Source: Rhodobacteraceae bacterium D3-12 (GTDB lineage Bacteria; Pseudomonadota; Alphaproteobacteria; Rhodobacterales; Rhodobacteraceae). Taken from it: a stretch of 64,000 bases of DNA. The first letter of the stretch is position 1; each line of letters begins with the position of its first letter. The notes beneath the pieces are model-generated. The model was not told the DNA's origin. It did not search any database and was given only the letters and a program-made list of their open reading frames with translations. The stretch is taken from the NCBI GenBank assembly GCA_025916135.1, contig CP104793.1, positions 1,984,001-2,048,000 on the forward strand, written 5' to 3'. Shown here piece by piece: positions 51,264 through 60,090 of the stretch. The position numbers and the translations under genes were made by a program.

Positions 51264-51300
51264 TGCGCCCTTCATCTTGCCAAAAATACTCATTCTCCCC
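51264..51300 (+). repeat. Variant repeat head without hairpin units
   Basis: The sequence cccttcatcttgccaaaaat then actc lies between purS and purC. It shares CCCTTCATCT and the A-rich tract with the heads at 15823, 19905, 58843 and 63514, in the same orientation, but has no tandem hairpins. Confidence 0.55.
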
Positions 51301-51322
51301 GACCTGCGCCGGACGCCACGCC

Positions 51323-52081
51323 TCAATTGATCAACGTCGGCTTCATCGGCGTCGCGCCCTTGGGCATCACACCCAACCGCTTGGCCACTTCGCTATAGGC
51401 ATCGGTCAACGAGCCCAGATCGCGGCGGAACACATCCTTGTCCAGCTTCTGACCCGTCTCGATATCCCACAACCGGCAGCTGTCGGGCGAAATCTCATCC
51501 GCCACGATCAACCGCTGAAAATCGCCGTCATACACCCGGCCAACCTCGATCTTGAAATCAATCAGCTTGATCCCGACCGAATACATCACACCCGACATGA
51601 AATCATTGACCCGCAGCGCAAGGCTCACGATGTCGTCCATATCCTGCTGGCTGGCCCAGCCAAAGGCGGCGATATATTCTTCCGTGACCAAAGGATCGCC
51701 CAGATCGTCATCCTTATAGGAATACTCGATGATGGGACGCGGCAGCGCGGTGCCCTCTTCGATTCCCAACCGCTTTGACAGGCTCCCGGCGGCAAAATTG
51801 CGCACGATCACTTCCAAAGGCACAATCTCGCAGGCGCGGATCAACTGCTCGCGCATGTTGATGCGGCGGATAAAATGATTGGGCACGCCGATATTGGTCA
51901 GCCCTTTCATGAAAAACTCTGAAAGCATGTTGTTCAGGACACCCTTGCCCTCAATCACATCTTTCTTCTCGGCATTGAACGCAGTGGCGTCATCCTTGAA
52001 ATACTGCACCAGAGTGCCGGGCTCCGGCCCTTCAAACAGGGTTTTCGCCTTGCCTTCATAAATCTTCTTGCGCCGTGCCAT
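51323..52081 (-). CDS. purC: Phosphoribosylaminoimidazole-succinocarboxamide synthase
   Basis: A 252-residue PurC (SAICAR synthetase) of purine synthesis. Signatures are [20 protein letters not shown] at the N-terminus, [17 protein letters not shown] and [16 protein letters not shown], with [12 protein letters not shown] near the C-terminal third. The internal start [10 protein letters not shown] is chosen. It is the first gene of a purC-purS-DUF3592 group and is divergent from the zeta-subunit gene. Confidence 0.97.
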   Translation of the reverse strand: MARRKKIYEGKAKTLFEGPEPGTLVQYFKDDATAFNAEKKDVIEGKGVLNNMLSEFFMKGLTNIGVPNHFIRRINMREQLIRACEIVPLEVIVRNFAAGSLSKRLGIEEGTALPRPIIEYSYKDDDLGDPLVTEEYIAAFGWASQQDMDDIVSLALRVNDFMSGVMYSVGIKLIDFKIEVGRVYDGDFQRLIVADEISPDSCRLWDIETGQKLDKDVFRRDLGSLTDAYSEVAKRLGVMPKGATPMKPTLIN

Positions 52082-52290
52082 GCGGGCTCCTCGCGTTGCG
52101 GCGGGCCGTTCGGGTAACGTCTGGACTATCCAAGACTCTCCGCCATGGCGCGTCTCATATTGCATGGGGCTGTTTTTGCAAAGGGTCCATTGTCGCATTC
52201 TAATGTCATTTGCGACGATCCGCCCCTTGCCCTTGGGCCGATCAATAGGCATATCTACCCCAAGCAAACCAGCCGTTGGAGAACCCCCGG

Positions 52291-52608
52291 ATGAGCACAT
52301 TCGACGAACGCGAAAACGCCTTTGAAAACAAATACGCCCATGATGAAGAGATGAAGTTCAAGGCCGCCAACCGCGCCAATAAACTTCTCGGCCTCTGGGC
52401 GGCTGAACTTTTGGGCAAAACCGGAAGCGATGCCGATGCCTATGCCATCGAAGTCGTAAAGTCCGATTTCGAAGAAGCCGGCCACGAGGACGTGGTGCGC
52501 AAAGTCGCCGGCGATCTCGGCGAAATCGCTGACGCCGACACGATCCGCGCCAAACTGGCCGAGCTGACACCGCTCGCCAAACAGCAGGTCATGACCGAAA
52601 CGTCCTAA
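52291..52608 (+). CDS. F1-ATPase zeta-subunit (DUF1476)
   Basis: A 105-residue protein of the DUF1476 family, identified in Paracoccus as the zeta subunit that inhibits ATP hydrolysis by the alphaproteobacterial F1-ATPase. The N-terminal [20 protein letters not shown] is the inhibitory region, and [19 protein letters not shown] begins the four-helix body. The start at 52291 has GGAG upstream. It is a single gene with its own terminator. Confidence 0.95.
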   Translation: MSTFDERENAFENKYAHDEEMKFKAANRANKLLGLWAAELLGKTGSDADAYAIEVVKSDFEEAGHEDVVRKVAGDLGEIADADTIRAKLAELTPLAKQQVMTETS

Positions 52609-52627
52609 GCGGCCAAACAACCGCTTT

Positions 52628-52667
52628 AAAACCGCGTCACCCGCTTGCCGGGTCGGCGCGGTTTTTT
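52628..52667 (+). terminator. Terminator of the zeta-subunit gene
   Basis: AAAACCGCG (52628-52636) pairs with CGCGGTTTT (52657-52665), followed by TTGTTG, 19 bases after the stop. The interior contains a second pairing (ACCCG/CGGGT). Confidence 0.9.
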
Positions 52668-52766
52668 GTTGGGCCCCTGCTGTTGCGCGCAACCGCCCTC
52701 GCCCCCGCGATCTCCCCCGCGCTGGGTAACCGCAACGGTTAACCTCCCCGAAAGGTTTATCACCCT

Positions 52767-54779
52767 ATGCTGCGCCGATTGGGTGGGTGCCTTGGGGATG
52801 CGCTGGGAATGACGACAGAATTTGAACGCTTTACGGCGCTGGCACCTGCGCGTGCCGCGCCGATACACTTGCGCCTTTGGCCGCTGCTGCGCCAATGCGT
52901 GCCGCTGATGCTTGGGCTGGCCTGTCTCTGGCTACTGGCCGGGAATCTGGATGACTTTGATGTCACGGCGCTGCAATCGGCGTTTCGTGGCATCTCACCG
53001 GCGGGCTGGGCGCTTGCCGCTCTTGCTACGGGGGTCAGCTTCTGGGCCGTCGGGCGTTATGATGTGGTGGTGCACCGCCACCTACGTAGCGGCGTTGACG
53101 ATCGCGATGCCGCGCTTGCTGGGGTGGCGTCCATCGCGCTTGCCCAGACTGTCGGGCTTGGCGTCATCACCGGCGCGCTCGCCCGTTGGCGCGCCCTGCC
53201 GCGCAGCTCCCTGAAACAATGCTCACAGATTTCTGCGCTCGTTGCGGTGTCCTTTCTGCTCGGCTGGTCTGTTGTCACGGCCCTCGCAGCCTTGGTGCTG
53301 CCACTGGTAACACCCATGACCGCGCCCCTGCCCGATCTGGCCCTACCGTGGATCTACCTGCCCCTCCTGCTTGCACCGCTTCTTGCGGCATTGGCGCTCT
53401 GGCGGCCCGTTCTGACACTGCCGGGCGGCGCACAGCTCGCCCTGCCCAGCCTTGCGGCCATGGGCCATATCCTCTGGCTCACCTTCATCGACACGCTCGC
53501 CGCCTGCATCGCGCTCTATGTTCTGCTCCCGGCCGAGGCTTCGGTGGCGCTCAGCACGCTTTACCCCGTCTTTCTGCTCGCCCTCGGCGTGGCGCTGGTC
53601 TCTGGCACCCCCGGCGGGGTCGGCCCGTTCGAGCTGATGTTGCTCACGCTCCTGCCGCAAACCCCCGAACCTGCGCTGCTCGCGGCGGTGCTGGCGTTCC
53701 GGCTGGTCTATTACGCCTTGCCCGCAGCACTGGCGACACTCTATCTCCTCGCAACACCCGCGCCCCGAGCCCGCACCCGACGCGGCCACCCCGGCCCCAT
53801 GTCCGCCCTGACCCGCCGCCGCCCCGGCCCGCGCCTCTTGGCCCATGCCACGCGCTCGGAACTCGGCGTTGCGCGACAAAACGGTGGCCGGCTGTTCGCG
53901 TCTGACAAGGCCTCGGGCGTCACGGTTGAAACCGGGCAAACCCTCACCCTGCTGTTTGACCCGGCGCGTGGCACGATGACAGATCTGCTGCCCCTGCTCG
54001 GCAGGGCTGCCAAATCCATCAACCGCGTGCCCGTGATCTATAAATGCTCGGCCCAAAGCGCCCTTGCGGCGCGCCAGTCGGGCTTTGCCCTCTGGCATGT
54101 GGCTGACGAGGCGGTGATCGACCCGACCCGTTTTGACCTCTCCGCCCGCCCCTTGCGCCAACTCCGCCGCAAATTGCGCCAGGCCGAGCGCGCCGGCGTC
54201 ACCACCACCCGCGCCGCCCATCTTCCCCGCGCCGAAATGGCACGGATCGACGCAGAGTGGCGCGCCCGTCAAGGGGCGGCGCGTGGCCTGACCATGGGGC
54301 GGTTCGATCACGACTACCTGTCGCACCACCTTGTTTTCCTCGCTTGGAAAGGCGATCAGCTTCAAGGCTTTGCCACCTTGCACAGCTCGGCTCATGAACT
54401 CTGCCTCGATGTGATGCGCTCGGCCGATGCGGCCCCCCACGGCACCATGCACGCGCTGGTCGCCTGCGCCATCGCCCATGCCGCCCGGCACAACCGCCGC
54501 CGCCTATCGCTGGCCTCGGTCCCGGCGCTTTCACCGGGCTGTGGCCCGCTTGAACAGCGCCTGCGAAGCGCGGTGTTTCGCGCCGCCAATGGCCCCGGCC
54601 TGCTGCAGTTCAAATCCAGCTTTGCTCCGCGCTACGAGCCGCTTTATATGGCCGCGCCCTCGCGTCTGTCGCTGCTGCTTGGCGCCGCAGACCTTGCGCT
54701 TGCGGTGCGCCGCCCCCTGCGGCTCATGACCATGATGAACAATATAGGATTGCACCACAGCCCCAAGTGTGACACGTGA
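52767..54779 (+). CDS. MprF-like bifunctional phosphatidylglycerol flippase/aminoacyl transferase
   Basis: A 670-residue protein with an N-terminal membrane part (about 45-335, roughly eight hydrophobic segments; GVALVSGTPGGVGPFELMLL is the family signature of the flippase) and a C-terminal DUF2156 domain (about 350-650) as in lysyl-phosphatidylglycerol synthases, with RQLRRKLRQAERAGVTTT, GRFDHDYLSHHLVFLA and LLQFKSSFAPRYEPLY. Such proteins add an amino acid from aminoacyl-tRNA to membrane lipid and flip it. The membrane part is shorter than in Gram-positive MprF. The amino acid used is unknown. A start at 52809 is possible. Confidence 0.87.
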   Translation: MLRRLGGCLGDALGMTTEFERFTALAPARAAPIHLRLWPLLRQCVPLMLGLACLWLLAGNLDDFDVTALQSAFRGISPAGWALAALATGVSFWAVGRYDVVVHRHLRSGVDDRDAALAGVASIALAQTVGLGVITGALARWRALPRSSLKQCSQISALVAVSFLLGWSVVTALAALVLPLVTPMTAPLPDLALPWIYLPLLLAPLLAALALWRPVLTLPGGAQLALPSLAAMGHILWLTFIDTLAACIALYVLLPAEASVALSTLYPVFLLALGVALVSGTPGGVGPFELMLLTLLPQTPEPALLAAVLAFRLVYYALPAALATLYLLATPAPRARTRRGHPGPMSALTRRRPGPRLLAHATRSELGVARQNGGRLFASDKASGVTVETGQTLTLLFDPARGTMTDLLPLLGRAAKSINRVPVIYKCSAQSALAARQSGFALWHVADEAVIDPTRFDLSARPLRQLRRKLRQAERAGVTTTRAAHLPRAEMARIDAEWRARQGAARGLTMGRFDHDYLSHHLVFLAWKGDQLQGFATLHSSAHELCLDVMRSADAAPHGTMHALVACAIAHAARHNRRRLSLASVPALSPGCGPLEQRLRSAVFRAANGPGLLQFKSSFAPRYEPLYMAAPSRLSLLLGAADLALAVRRPLRLMTMMNNIGLHHSPKCDT

Positions 54780-54812
54780 AGCGCGAACTCTCCGGCCAAG
54801 GACACCCGCACC

Positions 54813-55826
54813 ATGAACGACACATTCGCCCGCTTTCTTGCCTCCCGCGACTGGCTCATGGCCGACGGTGCCACCGGCACGAACCTCTTCAACATGGGGC
54901 TGGAAGCCGGCGACGCGCCCGAACTCTGGAACGTCGATCACCAAGACCGCATCACCACGCTCTACAAAAACGCGGTCGATGCCGGCTCTGACATCTTCCT
55001 CACCAATTCCTTCGGTGGCAACGCCTCGCGCCTCAAACTCCACAACGCCGAAAGCCGCGTGCGCGAACTCAACCGCGCCGCCGCCGAAATCGGCCGCAAC
55101 GTCGCCGACAAAGCCGGGCGCACCGTCATTGTTGCCGGCTCCGTTGGCCCCACCGGCGACATCATGGCCCCCATGGGCAGCCTCACCCACGAAAGCGCGG
55201 TCGAGATGTTCCATGAACAGGCCGAAGGCCTGAAAGAAGGCGGCGCAGACGTGCTCTGGCTCGAAACCATTTCCGCCCCCGAAGAATACGCCGCCGCCGC
55301 CGAAGCCTTTGCGCTGGCCGATATGCCGTGGTGCGGCACGATGAGCTTTGACACAGCCGGGCGCACCATGATGGGCGTCACCTCGTCAGATATGGCCACG
55401 ATGGTCGAAAAACTGCCCAACGCCCCGCTCGCCTTTGGCGCCAACTGCGGGGTCGGTGCCTCGGACCTGCTGCGCACCGTGCTCGGCTTTGTCGCCCAAG
55501 GCTCCGAGCGCCCGATCATCGCCAAGGGCAACGCCGGCATCCCGAAATACCACGACGGCCACATCCACTATGATGGCACGCCCGAGCTGATGGCCGACTA
55601 CGCCGTGCTCGCCCGCGATTGCGGCGCAAAAATCATTGGCGGCTGCTGTGGCACCATGCCAGATCACCTGCGCCACATGCGCGAGGCGCTTGAAACACGC
55701 CCCACCGGCCCGCGCCCAACCCTCGATCAAATCACCGAAGCGCTGGGCGGCTTTTCCTCTGCCGTTGACGGCACAGGGGACGAGGCCGACGCGCCCAAGC
55801 GCCGCTCGCGCCGGCGTCGCGGCTGA
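54813..55826 (+). CDS. bmt: Homocysteine S-methyltransferase (Bmt; split MetH component)
   Basis: A 337-residue homocysteine-binding methyltransferase. The N-terminal WLMADGATGTNLFNMGLEA and the zinc-binding cysteines in GANCGVG and IGGCCGTMPDHL are diagnostic of the homocysteine domain of MetH/BHMT. Rhodobacteraceae lack a single-chain MetH and have been reported (Phaeobacter) to use separate homocysteine, cobalamin and folate/activation parts. A corrinoid protein (57458) and DUF1638 protein (58197) lie downstream on the same strand, with a radical SAM gene between. The C-terminus ends in a basic tail, PKRRSRRRRG. The methyl donor is not proven. Confidence 0.92.
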   Translation: MNDTFARFLASRDWLMADGATGTNLFNMGLEAGDAPELWNVDHQDRITTLYKNAVDAGSDIFLTNSFGGNASRLKLHNAESRVRELNRAAAEIGRNVADKAGRTVIVAGSVGPTGDIMAPMGSLTHESAVEMFHEQAEGLKEGGADVLWLETISAPEEYAAAAEAFALADMPWCGTMSFDTAGRTMMGVTSSDMATMVEKLPNAPLAFGANCGVGASDLLRTVLGFVAQGSERPIIAKGNAGIPKYHDGHIHYDGTPELMADYAVLARDCGAKIIGGCCGTMPDHLRHMREALETRPTGPRPTLDQITEALGGFSSAVDGTGDEADAPKRRSRRRRG

Positions 55827-55841
55827 TTGCGCTAGATCGCT

Positions 55842-56096
55842 GTGAAAGCCCGCCGCTTCCTGCGCGTCTTCCTGTTTGTGCTGGCCGCGCTGTTCGCCGC
55901 CGCATGGGTGATGGGCTATCTCTATGTGTCCGGCATGGCCTGCGCCTACCGCCCGCCGACAAACAACAGCTGTAACACCCCCATGCCTTGGGAGCTACAG
56001 GGCCACGACTTTGAATATATGGTGCTGACCCCGCTTGCGATCCTGCTGGCGCTGCTCTTTGCCGGTTGGCTCGTCGGGCGCAAACCCCGCAGCTGA
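55842..56096 (+). CDS. Small two-segment membrane protein
   Basis: An 84-residue protein with two hydrophobic segments (FLFVLAALFAAAWVMGYLYV and VLTPLAILLALLFAGWLVG) and an external loop with two cysteines (MACAYRPP and NSCNTPMP) that could form a disulfide. The start is GTG; no strong ribosome binding site is visible. It follows bmt by 15 bases on the same strand. Function unknown. Confidence 0.65.
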   Translation: MKARRFLRVFLFVLAALFAAAWVMGYLYVSGMACAYRPPTNNSCNTPMPWELQGHDFEYMVLTPLAILLALLFAGWLVGRKPRS

Positions 56097-56123
56097 ACGC
56101 CGCTCAACCCCGCTGAGCACCCC

Positions 56124-57236
56124 TCAAAACAACGCCAGCTGGTCCCCGGCCTGCGCTGGCGGCGCAAACAGATCGCTGCGCAACTCCGGCTGGCGCTGAT
56201 CCAGCCCAAGCCGCGCTGCCGCCGCTTTGAACCGCGCCGCGATCATCTCGGCGTGAACCCCCTCGCCGCGCATCCGCCGCCCCCAACGGGCATCGTACTC
56301 CTTGCCGCCATGCATCTCGCGCAAGCGTGCCATCACCCCCGCCGCCCGGCCGGGATAATGCTCGCCCAGCCACTCCTGCCAAATCGGCGAAACCTCCCGC
56401 GGCAAGCGCAACATGATCCAGCTTGCGGCCTGCGCACCCGCGTCCCGGGCCGCGCTCAAAATCCCCTCAACCTCGTGATCGCTTAGCCCCGGCACCACCG
56501 GCGACACCATCACCCGCACCGGCACCCCCGCCTCGGCCAAGGCGCGGATCGTCGCCAACCTCCGCGCCGGGCGTGGCACCCTCGGCTCCATCCGCCGCGA
56601 CAAGCCGTCATCCAATGTCGTCACCGAAATCCCCACCCGCACCAGCCCCTCGCGCGCCATCGGGGCCAGAATATCCAGATCCCGCTCGATCAACGCCCCC
56701 TTGGTGACAATCGCCACCGGATGGCGAAACGCACGCAACACCTCCAGACAGGCCCGCATCAAGCCGCGATCCCGCTCGACCGGCTGATAAGGGTCGGTAT
56801 TCGTGCCAATCGCCAAGGTCGCCACCGCATAGGACCGCGCCCGCAATTCCCGCGCCAAAACCTCCGGCGCATTCACCTTGGCCACCAGCCGCGTTTCAAA
56901 ATCCAACCCCGGCGACAGCCCGAGATAGGCGTGGCTGGGCCGCGCGAAACAATAGACGCAGCCATGCTCACAGCCGCGATAGGGGTTGATCGAACGGTCA
57001 AACGGCAAATCGGGCGAGCGGTTGTAGCTGATCAGGCTGCGCGCCTGCTCCTCGGCGACTTGGGTGGCAAACCCGGCCCGCTCCTCGGGAATATCCCAAC
57101 CATCCCACACCTCTTCGCGGCTGTGCGTCTCAAACCGCCCGCTGGCATTGCTCACCGCGCCACGCCCTTTGCGCCGCTCGCGGGCCACCGCCGCTGTGGC
57201 GCGCTCTGTTTCGTTCTCTGTTTCGCTCTCCTGCAT
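56124..57236 (-). CDS. PA0069-family radical SAM protein
   Basis: A 370-residue radical SAM enzyme related to spore photoproduct lyase-like proteins. The 4Fe-4S cysteines are in NPYRGCEHGCVYCFARP (CX3CX2C). Further conserved parts are ATLAIGTNTDPYQPVERD and VRVMVSPVVPGLSDHEVE, and SWIMLRLPREVSPIWQEWL later. The start MQESETENETERA is chosen, with an acidic N-terminus. It is antisense to and lies between bmt and the corrinoid gene. Substrate unknown. Confidence 0.92.
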   Translation of the reverse strand: MQESETENETERATAAVARERRKGRGAVSNASGRFETHSREEVWDGWDIPEERAGFATQVAEEQARSLISYNRSPDLPFDRSINPYRGCEHGCVYCFARPSHAYLGLSPGLDFETRLVAKVNAPEVLARELRARSYAVATLAIGTNTDPYQPVERDRGLMRACLEVLRAFRHPVAIVTKGALIERDLDILAPMAREGLVRVGISVTTLDDGLSRRMEPRVPRPARRLATIRALAEAGVPVRVMVSPVVPGLSDHEVEGILSAARDAGAQAASWIMLRLPREVSPIWQEWLGEHYPGRAAGVMARLREMHGGKEYDARWGRRMRGEGVHAEMIAARFKAAAARLGLDQRQPELRSDLFAPPAQAGDQLALF

Positions 57237-57457
57237 TGGCGCAAAATAGAACATAACACGAACACACGCAACGCGCCGCATATGAGACATGAAGATTTTT
57301 CACGCCCAACCCTCTGGATTTACCGCGATAAGTCGGCAAAAGTGCAGCCCATGTCGCAATCTGGCCAATCAAAACCGCGACAGTCTGGCATTCGTAAAAT
57401 CAGGACCAGCCAATTCGGGAGCGGCCCGCCGCCCCATTGAAACGCAAGGAAACGCCC

Positions 57458-58162
57458 ATGTCCGAGGAAGAAGAAGACATCATCCTGAGCGAACTCGACG
57501 ACGAAGAGCTTGTCGCGCAAATGTTCGATGACCTCTATGACGGCCTCAAGGAAGAGATCGAAGAAGGCGTGAACATCCTTCTCGAACGCGAATGGACCCC
57601 CTACAAGGTGCTGACCGAGGCGCTTGTCGGCGGCATGAAAATCGTCGGTGACGATTTCCGCGACGGCATCCTCTTTGTGCCCGAAGTGCTGCTTGCCGCC
57701 AACGCGATGAAGGGCGGCATGGCCATCCTCAAACCGCTCTTGGCCGAAACCGGCGCGCCGCGGGTTGGCAAAATGGTGATCGGCACCGTCAAAGGCGACA
57801 TTCACGACATCGGCAAAAACCTCGTCTCGATGATGATGGAAGGCGCCGGTTTCGAAGTGGTCGACCTCGGCATCAACAACGCCGTCGAAAGCTATCTCGA
57901 AGCGCTCGACAAGGAAGAGGCCGACATCCTCGGCATGTCCGCCCTGCTGACCACCACCATGCCCTATATGAAGGTGGTGATCGACACGCTGGTCGAACAA
58001 GGCAAACGCGACGATTTCATCGTTCTGGTCGGCGGCGCGCCGCTGAACGAAGAGTTCGGCAAAGCCATCGGCGCCGACGCCTATTGCCGCGACGCCGCCG
58101 TCGCGGTTGAAACCGCCAAAACGCTGGTCGGTCGCAAACACAATCAAGGCGCTAGCGCCTGA
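57458..58162 (+). CDS. Corrinoid (cobalamin-binding) protein of the split methionine synthase
   Basis: A 234-residue protein with an N-terminal helical cap (about 20-95) and a B12-binding Rossmann domain. The lower-ligand histidine is in GTVKGDIHDIGKNLV (the DxHxxG motif), followed by VVDLGINN and VLVGGAPLNEEFG, as in MetH and methyltransferase corrinoid proteins (MtbC/MtmC family). The start at 57458 is used because AAGGA lies 7 bases upstream; a 7-residue longer version is possible. The first 20 residues are acidic. The partner is probably the Bmt protein, though the MttB-family protein at 485 is another candidate. No cobalamin riboswitch is visible upstream. Confidence 0.92.
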   Translation: MSEEEEDIILSELDDEELVAQMFDDLYDGLKEEIEEGVNILLEREWTPYKVLTEALVGGMKIVGDDFRDGILFVPEVLLAANAMKGGMAILKPLLAETGAPRVGKMVIGTVKGDIHDIGKNLVSMMMEGAGFEVVDLGINNAVESYLEALDKEEADILGMSALLTTTMPYMKVVIDTLVEQGKRDDFIVLVGGAPLNEEFGKAIGADAYCRDAAVAVETAKTLVGRKHNQGASA

Positions 58163-58196
58163 ACGGATGGCGGGGGGCAACCCCCGCCCGAACCCC

Positions 58197-58859
58197 ATGA
58201 TCCCTGACGATCAAACCCTCACAGAAACCGGGCTTGCCTCTCACGGCAAAGATGCCCGTCTTTTGCTCATCGCCTGTGGCGCCCTCGCCCGCGAGATCCT
58301 CGCGCTGATCGAAATCAACGGCTGGACGCATATGGATTTGCGCTGCCTCCCGGCCAATCTGCACCTCTACCCGGAAAAAATCACCGACGCGGTCGCCGAA
58401 ACCGTCGCCAAACACCGCGACGCCTATGAGCGTATCTTCATCGTCTACGCCGATTGCGGCACCGGCGGGATGCTTCAGAAAAAATGCGACGACCTCGGCG
58501 TCGAAATGATCCCCGGCCCGCATTGCTATTCCTTCTTTGAGGGCAATGACGCCTTCGCCGCCCGCGGAGACGAGGACATGCGCTCGTTTTACCTCACCGA
58601 CTTCCTCGTGCGGCAATTCGATGCCTTCATCATCAAACCAATGGGCCTCGACCGCCATCCCGAACTGCGTGACATGATCTTCGGCAATTACGAAACGCTG
58701 GTCTATCAAGCCCAGACCGACGACCCCGCCCTCGTCGAAAAAGCCCGCGCCGCCGCCACCCGCCTTGGCCTCGCTTTCGAACACCGCCCCACCGGCTACG
58801 GCGATCTGGCGACCATCCTCAAAGATCAGGCAACCCGCCCAACCCCTTCATCTGACTGA
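58197..58859 (+). CDS. DUF1638 family protein
   Basis: A 220-residue DUF1638 protein, a family found beside corrinoid methyltransferase genes. Conserved segments are LLLIACGALAREILALIEI, YADCGTGGMLQKKCDDLG and IPGPHCYSFFEG, with cysteine and histidine positions that could bind metal. Its role is unknown; a link to corrinoid methyl transfer is inferred from context. The start at 58197 has a weak ribosome binding site; one at 58167 is an alternative. The stop codon and last four codons lie in the head of a repeat (58843), so the C-terminus is partly repeat-derived. A hairpin, CGGGGG-caa-CCCCCG, precedes the start. Confidence 0.85.
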   Translation: MIPDDQTLTETGLASHGKDARLLLIACGALAREILALIEINGWTHMDLRCLPANLHLYPEKITDAVAETVAKHRDAYERIFIVYADCGTGGMLQKKCDDLGVEMIPGPHCYSFFEGNDAFAARGDEDMRSFYLTDFLVRQFDAFIIKPMGLDRHPELRDMIFGNYETLVYQAQTDDPALVEKARAAATRLGLAFEHRPTGYGDLATILKDQATRPTPSSD

Positions 58860-59020
58860 AAATATCCCGGGGGCGCGGGGGCTGGCCCCCGCTTGAATCA
58901 GTGCGCGGGGGCTGGCCCCCGCTTAAACCAGCGCGTGGGGGCTGGCCCCCACTTTAACCAGCGCGTGGCGGCTGAGCCCCACCAAAACCAGCGTGCCGGA
59001 GCCTTCGCCCCAAACCACAC
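58843..59020 (+). repeat. Head-plus-hairpin intergenic repeat, copy 3 (best tandem array)
   Basis: The head ccccttcatctgactg then aaaatatcccggggg at 58843-58873 is followed by four 30-base units starting at 58873, 58903, 58933 and 58963 and a partial fifth. Each unit is of the form GCGCGGGGGCTGGCCCCC followed by a 12-base tail like GCTTAAACCAGC. The GGGGGC/GCCCCC arms make hairpins. It lies between convergent DUF1638 and sufE genes and supplies the DUF1638 stop codon. Confidence 0.92.
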
Positions 59021-59022
59021 AC

Positions 59023-59430
59023 TCACGCCGCCGCCGCAACCTCGCGAATGCGCTCGATCATCGCCCGCACCCCGTTTGAACGCTGCGCCGACAAATGCTC
59101 ATCCAGCCCCAGCCGCGCCAACTCGGCCTGCGCATCAACCGCGCCCACGGCGCCCACTGGCAGGTCGTTATAAAGGCAGCGAAGCACCGCAATCAGCCCG
59201 CGCACGATCATCGCGTCGCTGTCGCCCTCGAACGAAAACACCCCGCCCTCGATCTTGGGATGCAACCACACCTGACTGGCACAGCCATCCACCTTGGTCG
59301 CCGCAACCTTGAGAGCATCAGGCAGCGGCTCCATCGCCCGGCCCATCTCGATCACATGACCATAGCGCTCTTCCCACTCCTCAAGGAATTCAAAATCCTC
59401 GACGACATCCTCAAACGCTTGGCTTGCCAT
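59023..59430 (-). CDS. sufE: Cysteine desulfuration protein SufE
   Basis: A 135-residue SufE that takes persulfide sulfur from SufS for Fe-S cluster assembly. The acceptor cysteine is in KVDGCASQVWLHP (Cys50). Other family parts are EERYGHVIEMGRAMEPLP and the C-terminal LSAQRSNGVRAMIERI. The suf operon is not in the window. Confidence 0.95.
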   Translation of the reverse strand: MASQAFEDVVEDFEFLEEWEERYGHVIEMGRAMEPLPDALKVAATKVDGCASQVWLHPKIEGGVFSFEGDSDAMIVRGLIAVLRCLYNDLPVGAVGAVDAQAELARLGLDEHLSAQRSNGVRAMIERIREVAAAA

Positions 59431-59555
59431 GGTGCTTTCCTTCGCATTTCAATCGGCCCTTGGGATAGTCAGCCCTGCGCCCAAGGTCCAGAGCGTCTTT
59501 TCAAAGCAAGCGATATGCGCTAACCCAATGAAAAGATCAAACCGGGGCAGATACC

Positions 59556-60068
59556 ATGCGGAAACCTCTTTTGGCGCTACTTCTGGCGACCATGACGCTT
59601 ACAGCCTGCGGCACGGTCCGCGATTCGGCGTTCAACCCGTTCAACTGGTTCGGGCGCAGCCGCGGCGAAGCCCTCCCGCAGGAAGGCTCGACAAACCCGC
59701 TGATCCCCAACAAACGTGGGGGTGTATTTGCCCGTCGCGGCCCCGAGGTCTACGCCGGCACCCCCGTCGCTGTTATCAAAGAGCTGGTCGTCGAACGCGC
59801 CGCCGGTGGTGCCATCGTGCGGGTCAAGGGCGTGGCAAACCGGCAAGGTCCGTTCGAAGTGCGCATGGTCAAGGATGACGACGCCAAGGACGGCACGCTC
59901 AGCTATACGCTGAAAGCGCTGCAAACCCCGACCCGCATCGTCGGGCCGGAAACCGGTCGTGAACTTGTCGCGGCACAATTCGTTCCTGATGCTGACCTCG
60001 CCGGTATCCGCACGATCCGCGTCAAAGGCGCGCAAAACGCCCGCTCCACGTCACGCGGCCGCTTCTGA
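59556..60068 (+). CDS. Predicted lipoprotein
   Basis: A 170-residue protein with a lipoprotein signal peptide: KPLLALLLATMTLTAC (lipobox LTAC, Cys18 to be lipidated). The mature part includes NPFNWFGRSRGEALP and a small domain with GGAIVRVKGVANRQGPFEVR and TLSYTLKALQTPTRIVGPET. Alphaproteobacterial homologues seem common but have no assigned function that I know. An upstream GGGGCAG lies before the ATG. It converges on rnd across a strong palindrome. Confidence 0.82.
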   Translation: MRKPLLALLLATMTLTACGTVRDSAFNPFNWFGRSRGEALPQEGSTNPLIPNKRGGVFARRGPEVYAGTPVAVIKELVVERAAGGAIVRVKGVANRQGPFEVRMVKDDDAKDGTLSYTLKALQTPTRIVGPETGRELVAAQFVPDADLAGIRTIRVKGAQNARSTSRGRF

Positions 60069-60090
60069 TCCGCCACAGCTGGCATTGCCC

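Noticed and set aside
57237-57457. Cobalamin riboswitch before the corrinoid gene
   Set aside because: No B12-box-like sequence was found; only one small TGTCGC/GCGACA stem is present.
58873-59020. CRISPR-like array of regular repeats
   Set aside because: Units are directly adjacent with no unique spacers, are internally palindromic and GC-rich, and no cas genes are nearby.
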